From: Astragalus membranaceus
Taxonomy: Eukaryota; Streptophyta; Magnoliopsida; Fabales; Fabaceae
Assembly (NCBI GenBank): GCA_039519185.1
Contig: CM076849.1
Coordinates: forward strand, 62,888,587 to 62,952,586
DNA: 64,000 nt
Direction of reading: 5' to 3'
The notes below the pieces were generated by a model. The model saw nothing but the letters and a program-made list of their open reading frames with translations. It did not search any database and was not told the origin of the DNA. The translations under genes were made by a program, and so were the position numbers. Positions 32,940-44,756 of the stretch are shown one piece after another. Every line of letters starts with the position of its first letter. The stretch's first letter is position 1.

Positions 32940-34430
32940 ATCATTATTGGATACATAACATCATAGACTTTGATTCTTGAAAATGACACATTTTTAACCA
33001 TACCAATGCCTCCCTATCAAAACAGAACAAATACATATTAATGCCAGTGAAATTCTATCTTTAAAAAAGTAGGATTTTTCTACCAGCTTAGATGTAATGG
33101 CAATCACGTTTCAGCCAATCAAATCATTCATTGTCAAAGTAGACACAATACATTGCAAGTGGATATTGGCCATGATTCAACAACTTACTAGATTCTATTT
33201 TCAGTAAAAAAATGGAATGTACGGTCATAAAAAATAAATTAAATTAATTATGTCTTACCAGTTCCAATATCAGAATGCTGAATTTCTACATCCTGTGTGT
33301 TTTGCAAATGAATGCCATCAGTATTTGAGCTATTCTCATGGGGAAGATATTGTAATGTTTTCAATTTTGATCCCCTTTGAGTTATCAAATTTTAGATGGC
33401 ATAGAGGACTGTCTATAATTCTGATATCTTGAACCTTTACAAAGTTGCTAGAGTAGAATCTTAGTGCCTGAAAATATAGACAATTTCAAAGAAGATTAAT
33501 GATAAACTGTTAGAAACTAAAACCAAAAAACAGTTACAAAAAAATTAGGTTAGTTTGATATGGAAAAAAGAAAAATCTTACAGTTGGCTTCTTGCCCGGA
33601 ATTTGTTTAGAGTGGCTTTTCTGCAAGAATTTAACATAATAATGTCACTTTTTGTTTTGACATTTCTACGAACTTTTCTGACATCTACAAACTTTATATG
33701 CGTTAAAATTTCAGAAAAGTTCATTTTAGTCCCCGACATCAACAATATTCATAATTAGTTCTTGACATTTCCAACCGTTATTCAGTTTAGTCTCTCAAAT
33801 TCTCGATGTTCGTTTGATCCCTCACTTTGACAACTTAATATCAATTAGGCTCCCGACTTTACGAAATATCAAGGACCAAACTGATCCTAACTTGTAAAAG
33901 CTAGGAACATAATTGATATTAAGTTGTAAAAGTCAGAGATCAAAATGACATTGAGAGTTTAAGGGAATAAACTAAATATCGTTTGAAAATGTCAGGACTA
34001 ATTAAGAACTTTGTATATTTGAAGAACAAAACTGAAGTTTTCTGAAATTTGAGAGACCAAACTTGATATTAACTGAATATTATTTGTACCTTCATATCAT
34101 AAAGTTCTGAGGAACTCCACCAATTAGAGCCTTGGCCATCTATAGTGCCAGAACCTTTGATGGTGAAGTTTTGCACCCATTTGAAATTTATCCATTGAAA
34201 CAAACTGGATTTTGGCCAGGAAGATGCTTCAGCAGGAGCCAATACAGTTCCATCTATCTGTCAGAAATCAATTTGCACTAACATCATTTATATCTCTACA
34301 TTAAACAGTTAGCTTCCAAGGTCCTTGTAAAATAATAGGCTTAATGAGGAACTTGAACTTTGTAGGAACTTTTATTGTAGCACTAGTTACTTTGCATGCA
34401 CCTTTCCATGCAGCTAGAAAGGACTGATTA
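32940..34430 (-). pseudogene. Polygalacturonase (GH28) gene fragment, five exons
   Basis: Minus-strand exons: 34430-34307 (FLAAWKGACKVTSATIKVPT), 34257-34090 (FTIKGSGTIDGQGSNWWSSS), 33620-33582 (KSHSKQIPGKKPT), 33467-33259 and about 33013-32940 (KNVSFSRIKVYDVMYPI). The fourth contains ALRFYSSNFVKVQDIRIIDS and, after a 1-nt shift, NTDGIHLQNT, the NTDG catalytic motif of GH28 enzymes. Borders are GT/AG. The exon with the second catalytic motif (GDD) and the signal peptide are not visible. Such enzymes hydrolyse cell-wall pectin. This copy has a frameshift and missing exons, and is cargo of CACTA 3. A foldback MITE sits in one intron. Confidence 0.8.
33704..34053. mobile_element. Foldback MITE in a polygalacturonase intron
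   Basis: AAATTTCAGAAAAGTTCATT at the left is the inverse of AACTGAAGTTTTCTGAAATTT at the right, with further pairing inward (TAATTAGT...GACATTT). The unit is about 350 bp, non-coding, and lies between exons at 33620 and 34090. Confidence 0.6.
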
Positions 34431-35300
34431 AAGAAAATTCTCCACAATGTTAATGAACTCGTTTTCATGAACATTATAACAATTGAAATCAGAAAACCCT
34501 AATCTAACCATAAAGCAATTCGCAGTATGTGACATCAACGGGCTTCCTTCTCTTGAAATCAGAAAATCAAGAAACAACTAATCAATCATGAAATCAATAA
34601 AACCAACACTAAGAGGGAAAACTTTTAGTCGAACAAACTTAAGCCAAAACGGAACCTGTTACAGTGCTACTGAACTGATCAATCGCCGATAGTTATTATT
34701 GGAGAGAACCTATGAGAGGGCGATGAATAGGAGAGAACCTTCACAAGCGACAACGGAAAGCACAAATCTGGCCAGATTCACCACACACAGTGCTTCGCTT
34801 CAACCACAGGCTCACGAACTCCAATATATACCTCTGCTGCAACGGCAATATCCTAGCCTGGAATGTACACCCAAGATAACAAAGCACCAAACCTGAGACG
34901 AAATCACTAACCCACCACTCTGCAAAAGGTCCCAACTTTAACCCTCGTAACACCAATCAGGCCAGATCCGCAACACACAGTGCTACTCCTCAACCACCAG
35001 CTCACGAAACACCACAGCAAGAAAAGGGGGGAGCGAATGGTGGTGAACTGCAGGGTATGGGCCGGAAAAATGAAAGGGATCAAGAGAGGAATAAGGTGAA
35101 GGTATGTTGGGGGATGGCCAAGGAAGCGGCGGCGGCGGCGGCGATGAGGGGTAAAACGCCCACCAAACGAGAGAAAATGAAATGGAGGAGAGCAGACCAG
35201 AGTAGAGCACCGTAGGTGAGAGGGGAAGAGGGAGGTGAGAGCGAGAGTTGAGGGTGAGGGGGGTTCAGAGGAGAGTTGAGAACGCGTGATGGAAAAATAG
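34431..35300. other. Leader-like GC-variable region inside CACTA 3
   Basis: No clear coding sequence. Two similar words of about 45 bp, containing CACACAGTGCT...CAACCAC...GCTCACGAA, occur near 34771 and 34968. A purine-rich GGCGGCGGCGGCGGCG run lies near 35132. It may be captured promoter or 5' UTR sequence. Confidence 0.35.
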
Positions 35301-35324
35301 ATAAAAAAATAAAAGGGGAACTTT

Positions 35325-35581
35325 AGCATCGGGTGTTTTAAGAACCGATGCTAAATGTGTTTGCTCTGCACATTTAGTATCAGTTGTTTCAAACACCCGA
35401 TGCTAAAAGTCTGACGCAAATACTTTTAACATCGGTTGTTTAAACAACCGATGCTAAATGTAGGCGCGAAAACTAAAAACTTCATTTTAATTGCAAAATT
35501 GCCACCGCCTCTACATTTAGCATCGATTGTTCAAACAACCGATGCTAAATGGTGCTGTTTAATGTCATTTTTCCACTAGTG
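35325..35581. repeat. Subterminal repeats of CACTA 3
   Basis: At least six alternating copies of ACCGATGCTAAATG-type and CATTTAGCATCGG-type words form perfect short hairpins (for example around 35440-35460). They precede the CACTAGTG terminus. Confidence 0.8.
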
Positions 35582-37534
35582 TGTGGATATTCACAAACCT
35601 GATATTATCATTATTATGGAAACTAGAATTGATCCTAGTAAGTTGAAGAAAACTTTTTGGTTATTAGGTTATGATGGGTACTGTTTCTCCCAAGTGAATG
35701 GACTATTGGACTTGCAGGGGGGATTATTGTGACTTGGAAGTCGAATAATGTATATCTTTGAGTTATTAAAACTACTTTCCAATTTATTCATCTTGAAGTG
35801 ATAAATGCTGGTGAAAGAGCTTGGTTTTTGACAGCGATTTATGCTAGCCCATATGAAGAGCTTAAGAGCCAAATGTGGGAGGATTTGAAATTAATTGCTG
35901 ACGCTATGAATGGGGACTGGTTGTTAGCGGGGGATTTCAACGACATAGCTGCTGCATGTGAGAAGAAAGGGGGTGGGTGCAATCCCTTATGCTAAAATTG
36001 CCAGATTTGTACAGAGATTTAATGCTTGTGAGCTTATGGATCTTGGAGCAATTGGTCTTAGATACACTTGGCGTGGTCAAGCTTATCATGGAAGGGAGCG
36101 TGTTTTTGAGCGCCTGGATAGAGCCTTGTGTAATGATGATTGGAGGTTGCGTTTTCCTGATGCATTTGTTAAAGTTTTAACTCGTGTTGAGTATTCGGAC
36201 CACCATCCGATTTTTGTCCAAGAGGATATATTAATAATGTGACGCCTCAACAATTTCGATTTGAAATTTGTTGGCTCACGGATGAATCTTACAAGAATGT
36301 TCTTAATACATCTTGGTGTTACGAGAATCAGTTAGAGGATAATTTGTCCAAGTTAGAAGAGAAATTGACTGTGTGGAAGCACAATCATTTTGCATTAATA
36401 AAGAAAAAGAGGGAGTTGCTTGCAAGACTGGATGGTATTCAACATAGAATGCATGTTGGTGGGGAACGTGTGTATCTAAGGAAAGTGGAGCATAAGTTAC
36501 ATAAGGAGTTAAATGAGTTAAATTATCAGGAAGAACTACATTGGTGTCAGAGGTCAAGAGCAGCTTGGTTGCATGATGGTGATAGAAATACTAGATACTA
36601 TCATTTGAAGGCAACTACTAGAAGAAGAAAGAACCAAATCCTAACCTTGAGGAATGATGTGGGAAGAGGATACAGAGGCAGTGAAGGTGATGGTTAATGC
36701 TTATTATAGAAGTCTTTTTGCCAGAAATGGAGATAATATTGAAAGGGTGCAGACAAGAATTACATATCCACGAATTGATCCTGTGGTAATGCAAAATCTT
36801 GGGTAACCTGTTGGTAACATGGAAATTAGACATGTAGTGTTTAGCATGAGTCCGTGGAAGGCACCGGGTCCGAATGGTTTCCCTGCGGGATTTTATCAAC
36901 ATACATCGGACATAGTTGGCCATAGTGTTTGTGAATTTGTCAGGAATGTTTGGATGGATCCTCGTAACATTGAGAAGGTGAATATGGCAGATATTTGGTT
37001 GATTCTGAAAAAAGATAAGCCTGAGTTTATAGAGCAATTGAGACCCATTTCATTGTGCAATACTATCTACAAAATTGTAACTAAGGTGATAGTGAATAGA
37101 TTAAAGGAGGTTATTCCTGGGACTGTCTCACCTTATCGAACTGGTTTTGTACTAGGGAGGAAGATTCAGGAAAATATTATCATAGCCCAAGAGATGGCTC
37201 ACAGCTTGACTAAGAGGAGAGGCAAGTTGGGGTTTTTTACTATAAAAGTGGATTTGTCTAAGGCTTATGATAAGCTGAGTTGGTCTTTTATTTGGCAAAC
37301 TTTGGAGGAGATTGGCTTCCTCGATGATTTGGTTCACCTTATTATGTTTGCTGTTACAAGTGTGAATACGAATGTGAAGTGGAATGGGCAGAGGTCTGAA
37401 TTTTTTCAAACTCAAAAAGGAATTCGTCAAGGGGATCCTATGTCTCCGTACCTCTTTGTGATGTGCATGGATAAGCTAACCCACCTCATTGCTCAAAGTG
37501 TGGAGGACGGCGAGTGGAAAGGCTTGAAAGCAAG
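35582..37534 (+). pseudogene. LINE 2 ORF2, first part: endonuclease and reverse transcriptase
   Basis: The endonuclease part reads IHKPDIIIIMETRID, LLAGDFNDIAAACEKKGG and VFERLDRALCNDDWRLRF, with frameshifts near 35700 and 35960. A linker (36239-36697) includes WLHDGDRNTRYYHLKATTRR. Reverse transcriptase motifs follow from 36819: SPWKAPGPNGFPAGFY, LRPISLCNTIYKIVTKV, KVDLSKAYDKLSW and QKGIRQGDPMSPYL. It stops at the solo-LTR insertion within GEWKGLKAS. The N-terminal endonuclease is missing at the CACTA 3 boundary. Confidence 0.85.
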
Positions 37535-38095
37535 TGATAACTCTATTTTATATAGAGTTATTTATGCATTTAGGCTTAACTAATTGCTTGAAACCAAGTG
37601 TAATGTGTGCTAAATATAGTAGTATAAGTAAGATAACAACATTTTATGTTTTAAAGAGGGTTATGTAAAGGTTTAAGCATTTTGTATATATATTGGTATG
37701 TTTGATGTGTTTGTTCAGTGCATCTGCATGCAGTTGATGCTTCTGCACCAGGAAAAACAGTGCATCTGCACCTAAGTGCTTCTGCACCCTTCTGCACCAA
37801 GACGGATAACCCCGCATTGGAAGCACCTCAATTCATACCAATGCATAAACATTTCTATGACATCATGCTTTGTCACAAGTCACATGGAGGCACATGCCAA
37901 CATGCAAGAGGAGGCGCCCACAATGAGAAAATCATCATGAAAGGCCACGCATCTAGGACACATGGTCTTCCACAATTGGACCTCTCTTTTGGACTCAATC
38001 TTCGTAATCAAAGCTCTGAAAAGTAACCATGGTTAAGCCTCCTTTGGTTATCTTGATCTCCAAGCAAATCCTCACTTGAAGGAAACCTCCAAGGC

Positions 38096-38103
38096 TATAT
38101 AAA
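38096..38103 (+). promoter_or_regulatory. TATA box of the solo LTR
   Basis: GGCTATATAAAGG context inside the LTR. It gives the plus orientation. Confidence 0.45.
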
Positions 38104-38530
38104 GGCTTCCACTTCTCATTTGAAGAAACATCTCACTCATAAGCAATTCACATAAAATTTAGTAGTTTCCTTTCTTGTATTTTATTTTATAGTTTTAGTA
38201 GTAGTTAGTTGGCAAGAAGGTAAGGAAGGAACTGACAACTTCTTCCTTCACTTCTTGATCAAGTTAGTTAGGTGCAACTGCACCAGGAAGTCAGTGCTTC
38301 TGCACTGCTTGGCAAATTTACAAAAGAGTACCTCAATCAGTGTAATCTTTACCCTATTGATATCTCTTGTATTTTCCATTATATTAACATGTTTTATTTC
38401 ATCTATCTTTGTCTTGCAATGCATATTATGAGCTAAACCTTTTTGGTTGAGATGTTCTAACTTTATAATGAACTTTTGAGTAAGTTATTGTGTTTTTAAA
38501 GTGGTGTATGCATTTTTGGTTCTTGTGTTA

Positions 38531-40849
38531 TGTAACACCCCGGTATTTCTATTGACCAAAAATACCCAGGTGCACATTAGTAACACATCAGAGATATATT
38601 TCCTGCTTAGACACTGAATATCACTATAAATTTTTCGCTGAATATAACCCAAACAGTCTTATTTACAACAAGACAATATGGTTCTCAGACCATATACCAT
38701 CAGCATCTATAGTATTCAGTATCATACAAGAAAGCGGAAGAAAGATATACATTAAATACATAATGTTTTAGTATACAGACAACAAAAGGGAAATAAGCTT
38801 AAACATAAAGCTAAGTCTTCAGTAGCCAGTCCGAGGGCAACCTGCTCGTGCCTCTGTGGATCTCCTCTTTCCCTGTTTCTCTGTAAAACAACAACAATGG
38901 ATTGGGTGAGACAACTTGTCTCAGTGAGTTCTACCGAGACCCCTACTAACTCTCTCGGTTCAATTAAAAATCTTTTTTCTTTTTTTTTTTTAAATCAATA
39001 CGACACCGACTGCAATAAAGTGCTAACCCCGGTGAACGTGAACAAACAAAGTGTGGCACCGACTGCAAATCCAGTGCTAATCCCGGTGTATCACACAGTA
39101 CGACACCGACTGCAAATCCAGTGCTAATCCCGGTGAACGTACAACAAACAAAGTGCGGCACCGACTGCAAATCCAGTGCTAATCCCGGTGAACCCCCTTA
39201 CCAATAGTACATTCTCCTATTGGCACGGAGCCTAGGTTGGGGGAGCATGACTGCCCCGCCTAGTATGTCAAAACATGGGTCGTCACCCAACTCGATATAC
39301 ATATATATACATATATATCTACAGTACTATGAACCCACGGTCCATCAAATCAGACAATCAATGAAACACTTTAAACCACATTTTCTTTTTATAAAAACCA
39401 AGTTCATACTCGCACTCTAGTTGACCACATTTCGACACAATTTTCAACTTCGAAAGTATTTTATAAAACCCTTTTGAAACGTACGCAAAATCATGGCATA
39501 ATAAGCCTAATATCATTATGGAAGGGTTAGGAAAGGATTAGGAGAGGATTGGAATCGAAACGGAATCATTTTGGGCACTTTGAAAATTTTGGACAGAACA
39601 AGGCGCACGGGTCGTGCCCCTGGACGCACGGGTCGTGCTCATTTGACAGCATTGCAAAAATGGCCTGTTTTATGAAAAATTGCTTTCCGATTGATCCCGA
39701 TACTCGTTCCGATCGAAAACAGACCAAACAACCAAAAAAATAGACCCAACTAAAACCACACAATCAATCAACCCAATCAAAAACTCAATCAAAACGGATT
39801 TTATCAAAAACGACATATTTTCCAATTAACGGTTTTTAAGTCAAAATCTTTCGAAATCAAACCACCAAAAATTCTGTTTCAACGCGACATAACTCGAGAC
39901 TCGCTCCGATCGATTCCTAATCCGAAACAGACAATATCCAGAAATATTCCAGTCCAGCGAAAGCGATAAAACAGTTAATTAATAATTCGAAACATAAAAA
40001 TCCTAAACGTGAGTAGAACTCACCCTCGAAGCGTGAACCACGTACGGCCGAATCCACCGAGTAACCACACGAACATTCCCCGCTCCGGCGACACCCATTC
40101 CGCTTCCAAAGCTTCCCACTCGATCACGAAACCGCTTTTGACCGAAATACCGATTTCCCCGAAATTCTCCACGGACACTATTCATCATCTTCTTCAATCT
40201 CAAACCACTATTCACCAAAAACCCCAATTTGATTTTCAACTCCAAATCACCCAATCGATCTTCAATACTCGAGTAATCCACCTCGTGCTCGCTCCTGAAC
40301 ATCGCCCTTAGCTTTCCCTTGAGTTACAACCATCAAAACTCCAATTTTCTCCTCAAATTCGAAAATGGCAAAGTGAGGGAGAGTGAGTTGATGATGAAGA
40401 TCTTGGTACCAAATTGAAGAGGAAGTAACGCTGAGCATTTTTCGTGTTGGAAGGAAGTCGTTTCGTTGAGCGGAAGTGCCCCCTTTTTCCCCTTCTTCTT
40501 CCTCCCCCTTTCTTTCTCTTTTCTCTCTTTTCTTCTCTGTAACTCTCGCATCCTCTCTTCTTTCTTTCTTCTTTCTTTCATTTTAATTCTTTTCTTCTCC
40601 TCTCACAAGCACACACGTATACACATATATATTTATTTAATATATAAGCTGTAACGCGGTCAAATTACCATATTGATCGAAATCTCCTATTTCGATTCCG
40701 AAACTTCCTTGATCCGTATTATCCGGTTAACGACTCGATGACAACAATTAAATAATTTTTGCACTCAATAAATTTACCAGTTAACTACTAAATTGGTTTA
40801 ATTGGGTTAACATCCAAATAATTCGGTTAATTATTTTGCGGATGTTACA
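38531..40849 (-). repeat. 3' LTR of element B
   Basis: 2319 bp with perfect TGTAACA/TGTTACA ends. It contains the CACCG...CGGTG repeats (39004-39190), a CCAATAG...CTATTGG hairpin near 39200 and two CGCACGGGTCGTGC words near 39604-39636. Open frames here recur identically in the other LTR because of the duplication and show no protein homology. Confidence 0.9.
39004..39190. repeat. Four palindromic repeats in the LTR of element B
   Basis: Four units of CACCGACTGCAA(ATCCAGT)GCTAAYCCCGGTG, each with complementary CACCG/CGGTG ends, are separated by about 20-bp linkers. The same array lies at 45231-45417. Confidence 0.85.
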
Positions 40850-40860
40850 TTCTCCCCAAC
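40850..40860 (-). other. Polypurine tract of element B
   Basis: On the minus strand GTTGGGGAGAA lies directly before the LTR start TGTAAC. Confidence 0.7.
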
Positions 40861-41908
40861 TTGAAAGAATTTTGTCCTCAAAATTTCGCTAAGTCTTTCA
40901 TCCGACTAACCGAGGATCGATATCCTCAGAAAGGTCTTAAATTGCTGGAACACAACCTTGAGTTAACGAAATGAGTGTAGAAAATCTTCTCAAGTTGTCA
41001 CGTCAACCTCTAAGTACGTTCCACTACCACCCTAGAACGCTCTAAGGTTATAGTTCGAACTCTCTCGTTACGAATCAATAGGGGAAACTCCTCTTTCGCC
41101 TACATAGGCTCGGCACCGCGTTCGAAAACACTTCCGCAGCTTCATTCCAGTTATCCTCGCTTACTCCCCAACTCTGATTAATCTAAATCAAAGGGTTTAT
41201 TACAAGACACTTGATAGAGATACAGGTCGAAGATAAGATCCACAATTTGGTACTCCACGGTAGAGATAAGTACAAACATAATTTTCTCGAAGGGTGTAAA
41301 CACGACCTCAACAAATCTTCTAAAATCCATAACAGTTTCCATACACACCGACAATGTGACGAAAATCACTTGCTAAACTTCTTGACTCGCCCCCAGGATT
41401 TCGAGATAACACTTTTCGAAAGAAGATGGAATGAGGATTTACCAGAAACGTTTATCTTAAACGCAGAAATAAACCACGGGGACGTCAAATCAATTGAACG
41501 TAATGAAAATCACCTCAGTTGTTCTCCAAACAACTATCAAACAGAACTCAGCTCCTTTCCGAATTATTCAATAGCGTTGAGAGCTTCTCCTCAACCTAAG
41601 TAATCCTCCTAGGATTTTCCTCCTCAATCATATTCTATTAGCCTCTTAACTCGTTCCCAAAATTAACTTTAGCATGCGGGTTTTCACAAAAACGATTTTT
41701 CAAAACTACCACACCGCACGCCAAGCTTCACTTCGGAAATTCCAGTCCCTTGCAGTAGATCCATCAATTAATCCTTTGGTGCTTATTCGCAATGTGAAAA
41801 ACAGTCAACAGACACCTCATTTTCATATTCGCATTCACGTTTGGCTTGTCAAACGGAATCACATAATACTATCTCCTTGTTAACCTTCACAAAGGAGAGG
41901 TTAACAAA
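40861..41908 (-). other. Degenerate 3' interior of element B
   Basis: This is where integrase and chromodomain should lie. I can see no integrase motifs in any minus-strand frame. The plus-strand open frame at 41211-41603 has no family features. Confidence 0.45.
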
Positions 41909-44308
41909 CTAATACCTCGCCACTGATACATCTGCTTTATATTCTGTACACCCTGGAACAGAATATAAACTTCGATATGCTTCCTCTAACACTTGCCTTT
42001 TATCGTTCTCATCATCGGCCGCACAGATTCTACCGTTGAAACAACTGACTCCATCACTATCCATGGTAAAATCTGGAAATACCTTTTGTGAATGTAGCTT
42101 CACATCAACTTCCTGTGCTAAGCGTATAGAATCCCTTAGGGATCTAGAGATCCTCATATGGCTCAACACTAACCGGTTCCTCTCGATCTTGAATTCAGAT
42201 TTGAGTCTCCAAAAGACTCCGATGATTCCATCCCATGCATCAGCTTCAACATTGGAATTTCCTGGATGATACTTCAACCCGAAGTCATAATCCTTCAGAA
42301 ATTCTACACACTTCTCTGCGTGCTATTCAGTTCTTTCTGATCAAACAGATGCCTTAAACTCTTGTGACCACTAGAGGCTTCGAAACGAGACCCATACAGG
42401 TAACGTCTCCAAATCTTCAGTGCATACACAATAGCTATTAACTCCAATTCATGAGTCGGATAAATCCTCTCATGAGACCTTAATTGTCTGGACGCATAAG
42501 CTATCACTGGTTGATTTTGCATCAGAATACATCCTAAACCCTTCCCTGAAGCGTCATCGAAAATCTGAAATTCCAATGACGGATCCGGAAGAATCAGGAA
42601 TGGAGCAGAAGTCAACCAAACCTTCAATTCTTGAAAACATTCTTCACAATCAGCATCCCACGTAAACGGATGACCCTTACGAGTTAACCGAGTAAGTGGA
42701 CAACTAACTGTGAGAACCCCTGAACAAATCTCTTATAGTAACCGGCTAGACCCAGAAACTTTTGATCTCTGTGGCTGATGTCGGTCACTCCCATTCAACA
42801 CCGCTTCCTTCATACTGGGATCTACAGAAACTCCCGACTTGGGAAATCACATGTCCCAAAGACTTTACCTCTGACACCCAAAAATCACACTCCGAAGGTT
42901 TCAAGTACAACTCCTTTTCTCGGAGTACACTCAGAACAATGAGGAGATGTTGGACATGCTCCTCAATGGTCTTCGAGCACATCAAGATATCATCGATCAA
43001 AACGACTTCAAACTGATCCTGATACGAATGAAAAACTCGGTTCCTGAAATCCACGAATACCGCCGGGGCATTAGGTAGACCGAAAGGCATCACTACTAAC
43101 TCGTAATGTCCATACCTAGTACGGAAAGCTGTCTTCGGAATATCTAAGGCTCTAACTTTTATTTGATGACATCCTGACCTCAGGTCGATTTTTAGAAAAC
43201 ACAGCAGCGCCTCAAATTGTTCAAGCAATTCGTCTATCCTTGGTAAGGGATATTTATTCTTGATCGTCACTTTGTTGAGTAGTCGATAATCAATGCACGA
43301 TCTCATGCTACCATTTTTCCTTTCGACTAACCACACCAGAGCACTCCTTAGAGAAGCACTCGGTCGACAGAATTTCTTTAACATTGACTCTTCAAGTTGA
43401 GACTCTGTTTCCTTGAATTCTCAAGAAACCTTCAATAAGAAACAATAGATATTGATCCCGTGCCAGGAACCAATTATACAGTAAACTCTACCTCTCGTTC
43501 TGGAGGTTAAGAAGAAACTTCATCGTGAAAACATCCAGAAAGTCATTCACGACCTGAATGTTCGCCAAATCTAAACTAGTTCCAGCGGATGCAGATAACA
43601 TACTAACTTGTGCTCCCGCACCTTGGAATGAAGATTGACCGTCTAAGGTGAACTAGGTAACCGCTTCAGAATTTGTCCTAGACAATTCAACTGATTCTGC
43701 AGCGAAGCTGACAGCGATTAACACAGTCGATTGCAACATGATTGGCAGTCATCCAATTCATACCCAAAATGGTGTCCACACTTCTCGTAGGCAAACAATA
43801 AATTCTACCACGAAATTTCTGCCTCCTATGACAAGTAGACAATTCTATACCAAGATTATGTCTGGACACGACCCTTAGCAGCAGTTGAAATAGTCATCGG
43901 CTCGGATAGCGATGATAAGGCTAATCCCAACCGATTCACACGCGATCGGGATATACAGCAATAGGTTGCACGCGAACCATATAATATACTGATCGAGTTA
44001 TTGAAAACTGATCCCATAGCCCTCAGTAGATTGTCTGCAGTCGTAACTGGCTAAACATCCAGAATGTTGACTTGTCCTTGCCTTAGAGCTGCTTGTGACT
44101 CCTTGGAACTTTTCCTTACGGGGCACTCTTTACCATAGTGACCCTCTACATTTCTATAATAGCACCGATTAGATCTTCGCTTGCAATCACCGCTGTGTGG
44201 CTCTCCACAGTTAGAACATCTTCTGACCTTTGAAGAATCAAAGAATTGCATCTGCTTTTCCTTTGATGATATTATCTTAGGACTTTGCATTCGGAGTTGA
44301 TATTTCAA
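41909..44308 (-). pseudogene. pol: Broken gag-pol of element B
   Basis: In 5' to 3' order on the minus strand: tandem zinc knuckles CSNCGEPHSGDC and CYYRNVEGHYGKECP (44051-44308), and a protease-end motif TILGMNWMTANHVAIDC (43687-43869). Reverse transcriptase (42785-43384) follows, with [35 protein letters not shown] and the catalytic region as [11 protein letters not shown]. RNase H (42304-42627) reads [20 protein letters not shown]. The start of the integrase N-terminal region is at 41909-42277. Several stops and frameshifts separate these, and one cysteine of the second knuckle is replaced by tyrosine. The protein cannot be functional. Confidence 0.85.
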
Positions 44309-44742
44309 CTACCTCCTTTCCTTTCCCATATTCCTCATGAGATCATCCTCGGCGACATAGGCTGGTTGCACTAAGGCAACAAAATTGGTAGCAGTATAAG
44401 AACTGAGACCATAACTCATAAAAACACTTATGCCCGTCTTATACTTCTGCATTCTCCGTTCGTCATCCGAAGCTTACCTTACCACTTGGTAAAACTGAGA
44501 CAACTTCTCAAACTTAGCGGTGTATACTTCCACCGTTATGTCACCTTTCCTGAGGATGCACCGGTTGGAGACTCCGGTCTTGGTCGAGGATTGCATCTTG
44601 ATCATCCAGTCATAATTCCGCTTATGATGCACTAAGTATTAAGTTGATCAGGCTCAATGTCTCTTAGCATCACAAGTGTAATTACAAAAAGGACTAGCAA
44701 GGAATCGACTCAACCCTAAACTAAGTCCGACTAGGTCGAACT

Positions 44743-44754
44743 GCTCTGATACCA
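44743..44754 (-). other. Primer binding site of element B, tRNA-iMet type
   Basis: The plus strand GCTCTGATACCA is complementary to the usual TGGTATCAGAGC site and lies 2 nt from the LTR at 44757. Confidence 0.85.
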
Positions 44755-44756
44755 AC

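Larger units (their letters stand above)
32940..35581 (-). mobile_element. CACTA element 3 (right part), same family as CACTA 2, inverted
   Basis: The right terminus TTTTTCCACTAGTG ends at 35581 and is the inverse of the CACTA 2 left end CACTAGTGGAAAAA, so this element lies in the opposite orientation. Subterminal ACCGATGCTAAATG/CATTTAGCATCGG words fill 35325-35565. It is inserted against LINE 2 endonuclease sequence at 35582. I found no convincing left terminus, so the start given is only the limit of its recognised cargo. Confidence 0.6.

Noticed and set aside
40003..40311. Overlapping 99- and 100-codon frames repeated exactly at 46230-46538
   Set aside because: Identical because both lie in the two LTRs of element B. 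They sit on opposite strands with no family features, so this is not evidence of conservation.
41211..41603. 130-codon plus-strand frame in element B
   Set aside because: No domain, and opposite to the element's coding strand.
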